A stretch of 5,923 bases of DNA from Parvularcula sp. (GTDB lineage Bacteria; Pseudomonadota; Alphaproteobacteria; Caulobacterales; Parvularculaceae), in assembly GCA_003506635.1 (NCBI GenBank), contig DNZB01000036.1:1-5923 (forward strand), given 5' to 3'. Shown here one piece after another: positions 1-5,616 of this stretch. Each line of letters begins with the position of its first letter. Position 1 is the stretch's first letter. Made by a program: the position numbers and the translations under genes. Below the pieces are notes generated by a model. The model was not told the DNA's origin. It ran no database searches and saw only the letters and a program-made list of their open reading frames with translations.

Positions 1-111
1 ACCATGTCGCGCATGAGCCGTCTATTCGGCGTGACGATGGTCGAGCGCGGCGTCTCGCAACTCGTCTCCGTCGATCTCAACAAGGCGGAGCAACTGGCTG
101 CGGCGGAATAG
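1..111 (+). CDS. 3' end of an unidentified protein (partial)
   Basis: An open frame enters at the window edge and ends at TAG 109-111, giving 36 visible C-terminal residues that finish in [11 protein letters not shown]. The codons look like real coding DNA for this genome, with G/C favoured at third positions (gtc, ctc, cgc, gcg), and the tail is mildly amphipathic. I do not recognise the family from this fragment. The next coding signal begins 113 bases later behind its own candidate promoter, so this gene probably ends a transcription unit. No clear intrinsic terminator follows it. The reading frame is reasonably sure; the function is unknown. Confidence 0.6.
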   Translation, partial: TMSRMSRLFGVTMVERGVSQLVSVDLNKAEQLAAAE

Positions 112-167
112 GCAGCCGTGTTTCGGGCCCATTAGACGGACGCCGAACTGAATGACTTGCCATAACT

Positions 168-196
168 TTGACTGTCCCGCCGCTTGCAGATACCAT
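168..196 (+). promoter_or_regulatory. Candidate sigma70-type promoter before the DUF2007-like gene
   Basis: TTGACT at 168-173 matches the -35 consensus at 5 of 6 positions. A 17-base spacer separates it from TACCAT at 191-196, which matches the -10 box at 4 of 6. Transcription would start near 203, leaving a leader of about 22 bases before the ATG at 225. The placement in the gap between the upstream stop codon and the next start supports it. This is a motif match only. Confidence 0.4.
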
Positions 197-224
197 CCTT
201 GTTGAGGTGAAGCTCAAGGGGTGA

Positions 225-508
225 ATGGGATCGCTCGTCGAAATTCGCCGGACGATGGACCTCGGGGAGGCGCCTTGCATCAAGGCATTTCTCAACGCCC
301 GGGGCATATACGTATTGGTGCAAAACGAACATCACATCACTCAGTCGGGCGGCATGTTCAGCGTCGGCCTCGGCGGCTTTCGGATCGTGGTAGCGGCCGA
401 GGACGGGCAGAAGCGCGCGAGGCGCTCGCGGAGGCCGACGACGGTGCGCTCGCCCTTCAGGAAGATTTCGACGAAGGCGCGATTACTCGCTTTCATGAGA
501 AGAGTTAA
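225..508 (+). pseudogene. DUF2007-family small protein gene, interrupted by an apparent -1 frameshift
   Basis: Translation from ATG 225 gives the start of a DUF2007 (putative signal-transducing protein) domain. It has an LVEIRRTMD strand, a helix ending in FLNARGI, a YVLVQNEHH strand, a Gly-rich SGGMFSVGLGG loop and an FRIVV strand. After about residue 61 this frame turns into Arg/Ser-rich sequence and runs to 536. The expected C-terminal helix, AEAREALAEADDG, continues instead in the -1 frame and stops at TAA 506-508. Adding one G to the GGG run at 405-407 joins the two into a 94-residue protein of normal family size. A TGA at 222-224 just before the ATG fixes the start, and AAGGGG (216-221) may act as a close ribosome binding site. 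The molecular function of DUF2007 is not established. The break may be real decay or a sequencing or assembly error. Family assignment is from pattern recognition. Confidence 0.6.
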
Positions 509-593
509 CTCGCCCTCGGCGTCTGGCTTGGGGTGAACCGTTCATCGCCTCATGGGCACGCTCCGCCGCATTTTTTGTGGCGCCCCGCGCCCT

Positions 594-627
594 CCCCTGC
601 TTTAACCCCTGCAAAGCAAAAAAGGGG
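594..627 (+). promoter_or_regulatory. Structured leader that can mask the ribosome binding site of the M3 lipoprotein gene
   Basis: The heptamer CCCCTGC occurs twice, at 594-600 and 606-612, and either CCCCT can pair with AGGGG at 623-627, the Shine-Dalgarno region of the gene starting at 633. A second stem pairs TGCTTT (598-603) with AAAGCA (613-618). Using the first copy gives one nested hairpin with an A5 bulge. Using the second gives an H-type pseudoknot with an A-rich loop across stem 1. Both hide the ribosome binding site. The base pairing is seen directly; a regulatory role is inferred. Confidence 0.35.
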
Positions 628-632
628 CATCC

Positions 633-2825
633 ATGCGTTCTATCCTCATCCTGTCGGCGTCTGCAGTCGCGCTCGCCGCTTGCGCCACCGCGCCGGCTGA
701 CACCACGATGTCGTGGCCGAAGGCCGACCTCTCCGCCGCCGCCGCCTCGGTCAATGTCGATCCCGCCGCCAACGTCTTCCTCGCCGAATGGACCGGACCA
801 TTCGAGGGCACGCCGGCCTTCGACAAGATGGACCTCACGCAATTAAAACCGGCGCTTGAGGCCGGGATGGCGATGAACCTCGCCGAGGTCGATGCAATCG
901 CCAACAACCCCGAAGCGCCGACCTTCGAGAATACGATCCTCGCGCTGGAAGACGCCGGCCGCGATCTTTCCCGCGTGTTCACCTATTACGGCATCCTTTC
1001 CGGCAACATGTCGACGCCGGAATTCCGGGCGATCCAGCAGGAAATGGCGCCGAAGCTCGCCGACTTCCAATCGAAGATCACGCAGAACGAAAAACTCTTC
1101 GCGCGCGTCAGGGCGGTTTATCAATCCCCGCGCCTTAAAAGGATGCGCCCAGACCAGCAGCGGCTCGTCTGGCTGTCCTATAACGGCTTTGCCTCAAACG
1201 GCGCGACGTTAGAAGGCGCGGCCAAGGCGCGTTACGCAGCGATCAACAAGCGTCTTGCGGAGCTGCACACGAAATTCGCCAACAACGTGCTGCATGATGA
1301 GGAATCCTACGTCACTTACCTGAAGAAATCGGACCTCGGCGGCCTGTCCGATTCGCTCGTGAAGGCAGCGGCGGCGGCGGCTGAAGCGCGCGGACGCAAG
1401 GGCGAATACGCGATCACCAACACACGCTCGTCGATGGATCCGTTCCTCACCTATTCGACGAACCGTCCGCTGCGCGAAAAAGTCTGGCGGACCTATTACG
1501 ATCGCGGCGACAATGGCGACGAGTTCGACAACAATGCGGTGATAGCGGAGATTCTCGCGCTGCGCGACGAGCGCGTCGGCCTTCTCGGCTATGACAATTA
1601 CGCGGCCTGGCGTCTTGAAGACCGCATGGCGAAAACGCCCGAGCGCGCCATGGAAATGATGATGGCGGTCTGGCCAGCCGCCGTCACGCGCGCCACGGAA
1701 GAAATCGCGGATATGCAAGGCGTCGCCGACGCGGAAGGCGCGAAAATCAGGATCGAACCTTGGGATTACCGCTACTACGCGGAAAAAGTGCGCCTCCAGA
1801 AATACGACCTCAACTCCGACGAGGTGAAGCAATATCTGGAGCTGAACAAGCTGCGCGAGGCGATGTTCTTCGTCGCCGGAGAGCTGTTCAATTTCAAATT
1901 CGCGCCGGTCGCTGAAGGCGCCGTGCCCGTCTTTCAGGAAGACGTGAAAGTCTGGGAAGTCACCGACAGAACGACCGGCGACCATGTCGGCCTCTGGTAT
2001 CTCGACCCTTTCGCGCGGACCGGAAAACGCTCGGGCGCCTGGGCGACGAGCTATCGCAGCCACGAGACGTTCAACGGCAAAGAGACGGTGCTGTCGTCGA
2101 ACAATTCGAATTTCGTGAAGGCCGCGCCCGGCGAACCGGTGCTGATTTCATGGGACGATGCGCGGACCTATTTCCACGAATTCGGCCATGCGCTGCATTC
2201 CCTGTCGTCGAACGTCGCCTATCCGACGCTCAATGGCGGCGTACGCGATTACACCGAATTCCAGTCGCAGCTTCTCGAGCGCTGGCTGATCACGGATCCG
2301 GTCATCGAGAAATTCCTTGTCCACTACAAGACCGGCGCGCCGATGCCCAAGGCGCTTGTCGACAAGATCAAGGCGGCTGAGAATTTCAATCAGGGATTCC
2401 AGACGACCGAATATCTCGCCTCGGCGCTCGTCGACATGAAGTACCACACGGCCGACCCCAAAGGCATCGACCCCGACAGATTCGAGCGTGAGACGCTCAG
2501 CGCGCTCGGCATGCCGTCCGAAATCGTCATGCGCCACCGCTCCCCGCATTTCGGACATATCTTTTCGGGCGAGGGCTATTCGGCAGGCTATTATGGTTAC
2601 ATGTGGGCGGACGTGCTGACCTCGGATGCTGCGATCGCATTCGAGGAAGCGCCCGGCGGCTATTACGACAAGGGCGTTTCGAAGAAACTCGTCGACTACC
2701 TCTTCGCGCCCCGCAACGCGCTGGACCCGGCAGAAGCGTACCGGAAGTTCCGCGGCAAGGACGCCGGCGTCGAGGCCCTGCTTAAAGACCGCGGCTTTCC
2801 GGTTCCGGGCGAACCCGCCGAGTAA
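633..2825 (+). CDS. M3-family zinc oligopeptidase lipoprotein (Dcp / thimet oligopeptidase type)
   Basis: This is a 730-residue peptidase expected to cut short peptides at the cell envelope. Residues 1-16 form a lipoprotein signal peptide with lipobox L-A-A-C. Cys17 would be lipidated, and Ala at +2 carries no Asp retention signal, so outer-membrane anchoring facing the periplasm is likely. A helical N-terminal domain spans roughly 30-270, followed by the M3 catalytic domain. Visible landmarks are LDPFAR (457-462) and the zinc motif HEFGH (H515, E516, H519). The probable third zinc ligand is E542 in DYTEFQSQ, and H642, Y649 and Y656 sit in FGHIF...GYSAGYYGYMW where the family has its substrate-binding His and Tyr residues. 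Two small departures are a Gln in place of the usual Pro of EFPSQ, and a spacing from zinc His to third ligand two residues shorter than I recall for E. coli Dcp. The ATG at 633 is chosen because it yields the signal peptide and has AAGGGG (622-627) five bases upstream. The gene stands alone, ending at a strong terminator. The family is very likely; peptidyl-dipeptidase versus endo-oligopeptidase activity cannot be decided here. Confidence 0.95.
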   Translation: MRSILILSASAVALAACATAPADTTMSWPKADLSAAAASVNVDPAANVFLAEWTGPFEGTPAFDKMDLTQLKPALEAGMAMNLAEVDAIANNPEAPTFENTILALEDAGRDLSRVFTYYGILSGNMSTPEFRAIQQEMAPKLADFQSKITQNEKLFARVRAVYQSPRLKRMRPDQQRLVWLSYNGFASNGATLEGAAKARYAAINKRLAELHTKFANNVLHDEESYVTYLKKSDLGGLSDSLVKAAAAAAEARGRKGEYAITNTRSSMDPFLTYSTNRPLREKVWRTYYDRGDNGDEFDNNAVIAEILALRDERVGLLGYDNYAAWRLEDRMAKTPERAMEMMMAVWPAAVTRATEEIADMQGVADAEGAKIRIEPWDYRYYAEKVRLQKYDLNSDEVKQYLELNKLREAMFFVAGELFNFKFAPVAEGAVPVFQEDVKVWEVTDRTTGDHVGLWYLDPFARTGKRSGAWATSYRSHETFNGKETVLSSNNSNFVKAAPGEPVLISWDDARTYFHEFGHALHSLSSNVAYPTLNGGVRDYTEFQSQLLERWLITDPVIEKFLVHYKTGAPMPKALVDKIKAAENFNQGFQTTEYLASALVDMKYHTADPKGIDPDRFERETLSALGMPSEIVMRHRSPHFGHIFSGEGYSAGYYGYMWADVLTSDAAIAFEEAPGGYYDKGVSKKLVDYLFAPRNALDPAEAYRKFRGKDAGVEALLKDRGFPVPGEPAE

Positions 2826-2832
2826 GCCTTTG

Positions 2833-2865
2833 CTGCGCCGCGTCAACACGACGCGGCGCAGTTTT
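2833..2865 (+). terminator. Intrinsic terminator of the M3 peptidase gene
   Basis: A perfect 12-bp GC-rich stem (2833-2844 with 2850-2861) closes a five-base AACAC loop and is followed directly by TTTT (2862-2865). It begins eight bases after the TAA. A further six pairs (2825-2830 with 2866-2871) can extend the base. The opposite strand has no comparable T run, so it should act in the + direction only, insulating the F0 operon from read-through. Confidence 0.9.
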
Positions 2866-2905
2866 AAGGCTGGCGAATCAAGTATTTAATCCCGATTACA
2901 TTTCC

Positions 2906-2934
2906 TTGACGGTCAGCGGCGCCGCCTCTATGGT
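2906..2934 (+). promoter_or_regulatory. Candidate sigma70-type promoter of the F0 (atpIBEF'F) operon
   Basis: TTGACG at 2906-2911 matches the -35 consensus at 5 of 6 positions. An exact 17-base spacer leads to TATGGT at 2929-2934, which matches the -10 box at 4 of 6. It lies between the strong terminator and atpI, where the operon promoter is expected, and predicts a start near 2941. The spacer contains the perfect 10-bp palindrome GCGGCGCCGC (2916-2925), which could be an operator or just GC-rich chance. Confidence 0.6.
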
Positions 2935-2951
2935 CCGCGCCGTTTTCAAGG

Positions 2952-3317
2952 GTGGGGCACCCGTCCCACCTCCCTCCAAACTCGCCCTTGGCGGAGTGCG
3001 CCGGTACGTCTGAACCCCCGCCGCTCGACGATCTTTCCTCACGTCTTGACGCTGCCCGCAAGGATGCCGCGCTCGACGCGAAGCCGGACGGCCAGCAGCG
3101 CGGACAGGCGATGGGGACCGGCTTCCGGCTCGGGTCAGAGCTGCTTGCCGCGATGATCGTCGGCCCGCTTTTGGGCCTCGGTTTCGACCGGCTGGCGGGG
3201 ACATCTCCATGGGGCCTCGTCGGGGGCATCTTCCTGGGGTTCGCGGCGGGCGTCTTGAACGTCTCGCGCGCGATGAAAGAAACGGCCGCCAGGGACGAGG
3301 CGGAGACGAAGAACTGA
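2952..3317 (+). CDS. atpI: ATP synthase accessory protein AtpI
   Basis: AtpI is a small inner-membrane protein encoded first in many atp operons and implicated in c-ring assembly and Mg2+ handling; it is not a fixed subunit of the enzyme. Read from GTG 2952 the product is 121 residues. A polar, charged N-terminus (LDDLSSRLDAARKDAAL, 25-41) precedes two membrane helices at about 60-82 and 86-107, joined by the FDRLAGTSPWG turn, and a charged tail. This matches the short alphaproteobacterial AtpI (ATPase gene 1 family). The start is uncertain. There is no in-frame ATG before residue 54, GTG 2952 has no proper Shine-Dalgarno spacing and lies in a small hairpin, and TTG 2988 (109 residues) is the alternative. 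The predicted transcript start near 2941 would leave only about 11 bases of leader. The gene ends 42 bases before atpB. Confidence 0.85.
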   Translation: MGHPSHLPPNSPLAECAGTSEPPPLDDLSSRLDAARKDAALDAKPDGQQRGQAMGTGFRLGSELLAAMIVGPLLGLGFDRLAGTSPWGLVGGIFLGFAAGVLNVSRAMKETAARDEAETKN

Positions 3318-3328
3318 CGGGAAGCGGG

Positions 3329-3359
3329 CTCTTTCGCCCTCTTCCAGAGGGCGGAAGAG
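3329..3359 (+). promoter_or_regulatory. Intercistronic hairpin covering the atpB ribosome binding site
   Basis: Bases 3329-3341 pair with 3347-3359 over 13 consecutive positions, with a single G-U wobble and a five-base TTCCA loop. The 3' arm contains GGAAG (3353-3357), the only plausible Shine-Dalgarno sequence for atpB, and its last base touches the ATG at 3360. The atpI stop lies 11 bases before the 5' arm, so a terminating ribosome could reach the base of the stem. No U tract follows, so it is not an intrinsic terminator. The structure is seen in the sequence; control or coupling of atpB translation is inferred. Confidence 0.55.
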
Positions 3360-4145
3360 ATGATAGTGCTGCAAGCCGCGACGAACCCGATGAAGCAATT
3401 TGAAATTGCTCCGATGTTCCCGCTGACGATCGGGAGCGTCGACGTCTCGTTCACGAATTCGACGCTGTGGATGATGATCGGCCTTTCAGCGGCCGTCGTC
3501 TTCTTCCTGCTGGCGACGCGCTCGCGCGCGCTGATTCCAGGGCGGCTCCAATCTGTCGCCGAGATTTTCTACGAGTTCATCGCCGACACTGTGCGCGGCG
3601 CGATCGGGCCTGAAGGCATGAAGTTCTTCCCTTACGTCTTCACGCTCTTCATTTACATCCTCTTTGCAAACATTCTCGGCTTGTTCCCGTCGATTCCCGG
3701 CGTCTCGCACACCTTTACGACGACGAGCCACATTGCGGTGACGCTGGCGCTCGGGCTTTTGTCGATCAGCATCGTGATCATTTACGGGTTTTACAAGAAC
3801 GGCCTCGGCTTCCTGAAGCTGTTCGCGCCGTCGGGCGTGCCGATCTGGCTCTTGCCGCTCGTCAGCCTGATCGAGTTCGTCTCATTCCTTTCGCGCCCGA
3901 TCAGCCTTGCGATCCGGCTCTTCGCCAACATGCTGGCGGGGCACGTCATTCTGAAGGTCTTCGCGGGATTCATCATCTCGCTGATCGGCGCGGGCGGGGT
4001 GTTCGCGGCGATCTCGATCTTCCCGTTCCTCGGCATTGTCGCGATCACACTTCTGGAAATTCTCGTCGCGTTCTTGCAGGCATACGTGTTTGCGATCCTC
4101 ACCTGCATCTATCTCAACGACGCGGTGCACGCCGGTCATCATTAG
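3360..4145 (+). CDS. atpB: ATP synthase F0 subunit a (proton channel)
   Basis: Subunit a forms the two proton half-channels beside the c-ring in the inner membrane. The 261-residue product has the alphaproteobacterial opening NPMKQFEIAP and SFTNSTLWM, followed by hydrophobic segments near 32-53, 91-111, 124-144, 160-180, 192-212 and 215-255. The essential arginine is R186 in SLAIRLFANMLAGH, matching E. coli R210, and Q240 in FLQAYVFAILTCIYL matches the conserved Gln of the last helix. Length is normal and nothing is missing. ATG 3360 is preferred over ATG 3390 because the latter has no ribosome binding site and would remove the conserved NPMKQFEI start. Expression may be set by the hairpin just upstream. 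Confidence 0.97.
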   Translation: MIVLQAATNPMKQFEIAPMFPLTIGSVDVSFTNSTLWMMIGLSAAVVFFLLATRSRALIPGRLQSVAEIFYEFIADTVRGAIGPEGMKFFPYVFTLFIYILFANILGLFPSIPGVSHTFTTTSHIAVTLALGLLSISIVIIYGFYKNGLGFLKLFAPSGVPIWLLPLVSLIEFVSFLSRPISLAIRLFANMLAGHVILKVFAGFIISLIGAGGVFAAISIFPFLGIVAITLLEILVAFLQAYVFAILTCIYLNDAVHAGHH

Positions 4146-4216
4146 GACAACCCATTTCGAGCGCGGACGGGGGCCGGCCGCGACGCGAACCACGATCCAA
4201 GGCTCAAGAAAACCTC

Positions 4217-4222
4217 AGGAGA
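4217..4222 (+). promoter_or_regulatory. Strong Shine-Dalgarno sequence of atpE
   Basis: AGGAGA lies seven bases before the ATG at 4230, inside an A/C-rich, apparently unstructured stretch (about 4205-4229). It is a much better site than those of atpI or atpF'. This fits the need for many c subunits per enzyme (about 8 to 15 against one a, one b and one b'). Confidence 0.75.
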
Positions 4223-4229
4223 CTAACAC

Positions 4230-4457
4230 ATGGACGCAAGTGCAGCGAAACTGATCGGGGCCGGCATCGCCTCTCTTCCGCTCGCGGGCGCGGGCATCGG
4301 CCTTGGCCTCATCTTCGGCAACTTCCTTGCGGGCGCCTTCCGCAATCCGTCGGCCGCGGCCGGCAACCAGCAGACGCTGCTTCTCGCCTTCGCGCTGACG
4401 GAGTTCACGGGCCTTTTGGGCTTCGTCATCGCGATGCTGATCCTGTTCGTGTTCTAA
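4230..4457 (+). CDS. atpE: ATP synthase F0 subunit c (rotor ring proteolipid)
   Basis: Subunit c is a two-helix hairpin that assembles into the rotating proton-carrying ring. The 75-residue product has a first helix rich in small residues (about 8-32) with the glycine-rich packing run GAGIGLGLIFG. A polar loop around R38-N39-P40 contacts F1, and a second helix (about 49-73) carries the essential carboxylate E58 in LTEFTGLLGF. The neighbourhood of E58 lacks the Gln plus Glu-Ser/Thr set typical of sodium-binding rings, so proton coupling is expected. The gene follows atpB by 84 bases and ends in a short repeated and palindromic region. Identity is certain by size, motif and position. Confidence 0.98.
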   Translation: MDASAAKLIGAGIASLPLAGAGIGLGLIFGNFLAGAFRNPSAAAGNQQTLLLAFALTEFTGLLGFVIAMLILFVF

Positions 4458-4475
4458 AGAACGCGTTCTAAACGC
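4448..4475 (+). repeat. Overlapping small palindrome and direct repeat at the atpE stop codon
   Basis: GTTCTAAA occurs at 4451-4458, including the atpE TAA, and again at 4465-4472. Between them lies the perfect 12-bp palindrome AGAACGCGTTCT (4458-4469). Two competing RNA hairpins are possible: 4448-4454 with 4459-4465 (7 bp with one wobble and the stop codon in the TAAA loop), and 4463-4467 with 4471-4475 (5 bp). It looks like a short local duplication and might mark an RNA processing or stability site. Confidence 0.45.
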
Positions 4476-4492
4476 ACGGACGGAACGCGGCG

Positions 4493-5047
4493 ATGATCGA
4501 GAGCCTTTTCATGCTGGCTGCGGAAGCAGCCGAAGAAGCGCCGGCGGCGGGCGGCAGCCTGCCGCAGATGGACGTCTCGACGTTCCCGAGCCAGATCTTC
4601 TGGCTCGCGGTGACGTTCGGCGCGCTCTATCTCATCATGTCGCGAATGGTGCTGCCGCGCCTCGGCGCCGCGATCGAGGAGCGCCGCGACCGGATCGCTG
4701 ACGACCTCGACCGCGCGGCCGAGTCAAAGCGCATGGCCGAAGAAGCGGAGACCGCCTATAATCGCGCCCTCGCCGGCGCGCGCGCGAAGTCGCAGGCGAT
4801 CGCCGCCCAAACGCGCGACGAAGTCAGCGCAGAGATCGCGGTCCTGCAAAAGGAAGCGGGCGAATCGCTGGCGGCGCGCGCCGCCGGCGCTGAAGCGAAG
4901 ATCGCCGCGATGAAAGGCGCCGCCGCCGCGAAAGTGCGCGAGGCCGCCGCGGACACGACGCGCGCGATCGTTGAAACGCTGATCCAGGAAACGCCGGCTG
5001 AAGCGGCGGTCGAAGCGGCGGTCGCCAAAGCCGCGGGCGGAAGGTAA
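4493..5047 (+). CDS. atpF': ATP synthase F0 subunit b' (peripheral stalk)
   Basis: The b' subunit pairs with b to form the peripheral stalk that holds F1 still against rotor torque. The 184-residue protein has a short acidic, Ala-rich N-terminus, then the b' signature LPQMDVSTFPSQIFWLAVTF leading into a single membrane helix (about 34-54). A long Ala/Glu/Arg-rich helix (about 58-165) follows, suited to a right-handed coiled coil with b, and an Ala-rich tail. Position directly after atpE and before atpF fits the alphaproteobacterial order. The ATG at 4493 has only a weak ribosome binding site; ATG 4511 (Met7) is a possible alternative. Also named atpG or atpF2 in some annotations. Confidence 0.93.
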   Translation: MIESLFMLAAEAAEEAPAAGGSLPQMDVSTFPSQIFWLAVTFGALYLIMSRMVLPRLGAAIEERRDRIADDLDRAAESKRMAEEAETAYNRALAGARAKSQAIAAQTRDEVSAEIAVLQKEAGESLAARAAGAEAKIAAMKGAAAAKVREAAADTTRAIVETLIQETPAEAAVEAAVAKAAGGR

Positions 5048-5050
5048 CGC

Positions 5051-5608
5051 ATGATGGTCGAACTCTTCCTTTCCGCCGCCGCCGGCGAGGCCGCACACGC
5101 GGCGGGCCACGCGCCGACGCCGCTTTTTGAGGACTCCGCGTTCTGGGTCAGCCTGGGCTTCCTCGCGGTTGTCGGCCTTTTCGCCTATCTTGGCGTTCAC
5201 AAGCAGATGGCGGGCGCCCTCGACAAACGCGCGCAAGACATCGCCGACGAACTCGACCGCGCGCGCGCGCTGCGCGACGAGGCGCAAGAAACGCTCGCCA
5301 AATATCAGCGCCGCCAGCGCGAGGCGGAAGACGAAGCCGAAGCGATCATCGAGCAGGCGCGGCGCGACGCGCAGCGCATCGCCGAGGAAGCGCGCATCAA
5401 GATCGAAGAACAGCTTGAGCGGCGCGCCAGGGCAGCCGAAGACAAGATCGCCCGCGCCGAGGCGCAAGCGATCGCCGAAGTCAGGGGCCGGACCGCCGAC
5501 CTCGCCATCGAGGCGGCGCGCGAGATCATCCGCACCCGCATGGATCAGGGGGCGCAATCAGCGCTTGCAGAGCGGTCGATCGACGAAATTCGCGCCAAGC
5601 TGCACTGA
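5051..5608 (+). CDS. atpF: ATP synthase F0 subunit b (peripheral stalk)
   Basis: This is the partner of b' in the stator stalk. The 185-residue protein has a membrane helix at about 30-49 (FWVSLGFLAVVGLFAYLGV), then the family segment ALDKRAQDIADELDRA. A very long charged helix runs to about residue 165, and a short C-terminal region, DEIRAKLH, is expected to contact delta/F1. It shares a recognisable pattern with b' (IADDLDRA there, IADELDRA here), consistent with an ancient duplication. Only three bases separate it from the atpF' stop. Its Shine-Dalgarno sequence GGAAGG (5039-5044) overlaps the end of atpF', so translational coupling and near-equal output are likely. A second ATG at 5054 is possible. 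Confidence 0.95.
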   Translation: MMVELFLSAAAGEAAHAAGHAPTPLFEDSAFWVSLGFLAVVGLFAYLGVHKQMAGALDKRAQDIADELDRARALRDEAQETLAKYQRRQREAEDEAEAIIEQARRDAQRIAEEARIKIEEQLERRARAAEDKIARAEAQAIAEVRGRTADLAIEAAREIIRTRMDQGAQSALAERSIDEIRAKLH

Positions 5609-5616
5609 TTTTGTGC

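Noticed and set aside
399..415. Programmed -1 ribosomal frameshift in the DUF2007-like gene
   Set aside because: No canonical slippery heptamer is present at the switch point, and a single-base dropout in the G run explains the data more simply.
571..576. TTTTTT run as a terminator for the DUF2007 region
   Set aside because: The nearby inverted repeat (564-570 with 576-582) places the T run in the loop, not after the stem, so it does not have terminator geometry.
594..627. preQ1-I riboswitch
   Set aside because: The topology and A-rich loop are similar, but the conserved loop bases I would expect are not present, and an M3 peptidase is not a usual target. I keep it only as an unnamed structured leader.
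1209..2063. Long minus-strand open frame (284 codons) inside the M3 peptidase gene
   Set aside because: It lies fully antisense to a clear peptidase gene, has low-complexity Arg/His/Val-rich sequence and no recognisable motif. It arises from GC-rich codon use on the + strand.
3329..3359. Intrinsic terminator between atpI and atpB
   Set aside because: The stem is strong but is followed by GATGATAGTG, with no U tract, and it directly abuts an operon gene.
4230..4457. Sodium-coupled c-ring
   Set aside because: The second helix has E58 followed by Phe-Thr, and the first helix has only Gly/Ala/Leu opposite it, without the Gln and Ser/Thr ligands of known sodium-binding rings.
4724..5557. Minus-strand open frame (277 codons) across atpF' and atpF
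   Set aside because: It is antisense to two well-supported stalk genes, and its Arg/Phe/Gly-rich product mirrors their Ala/Glu codons.
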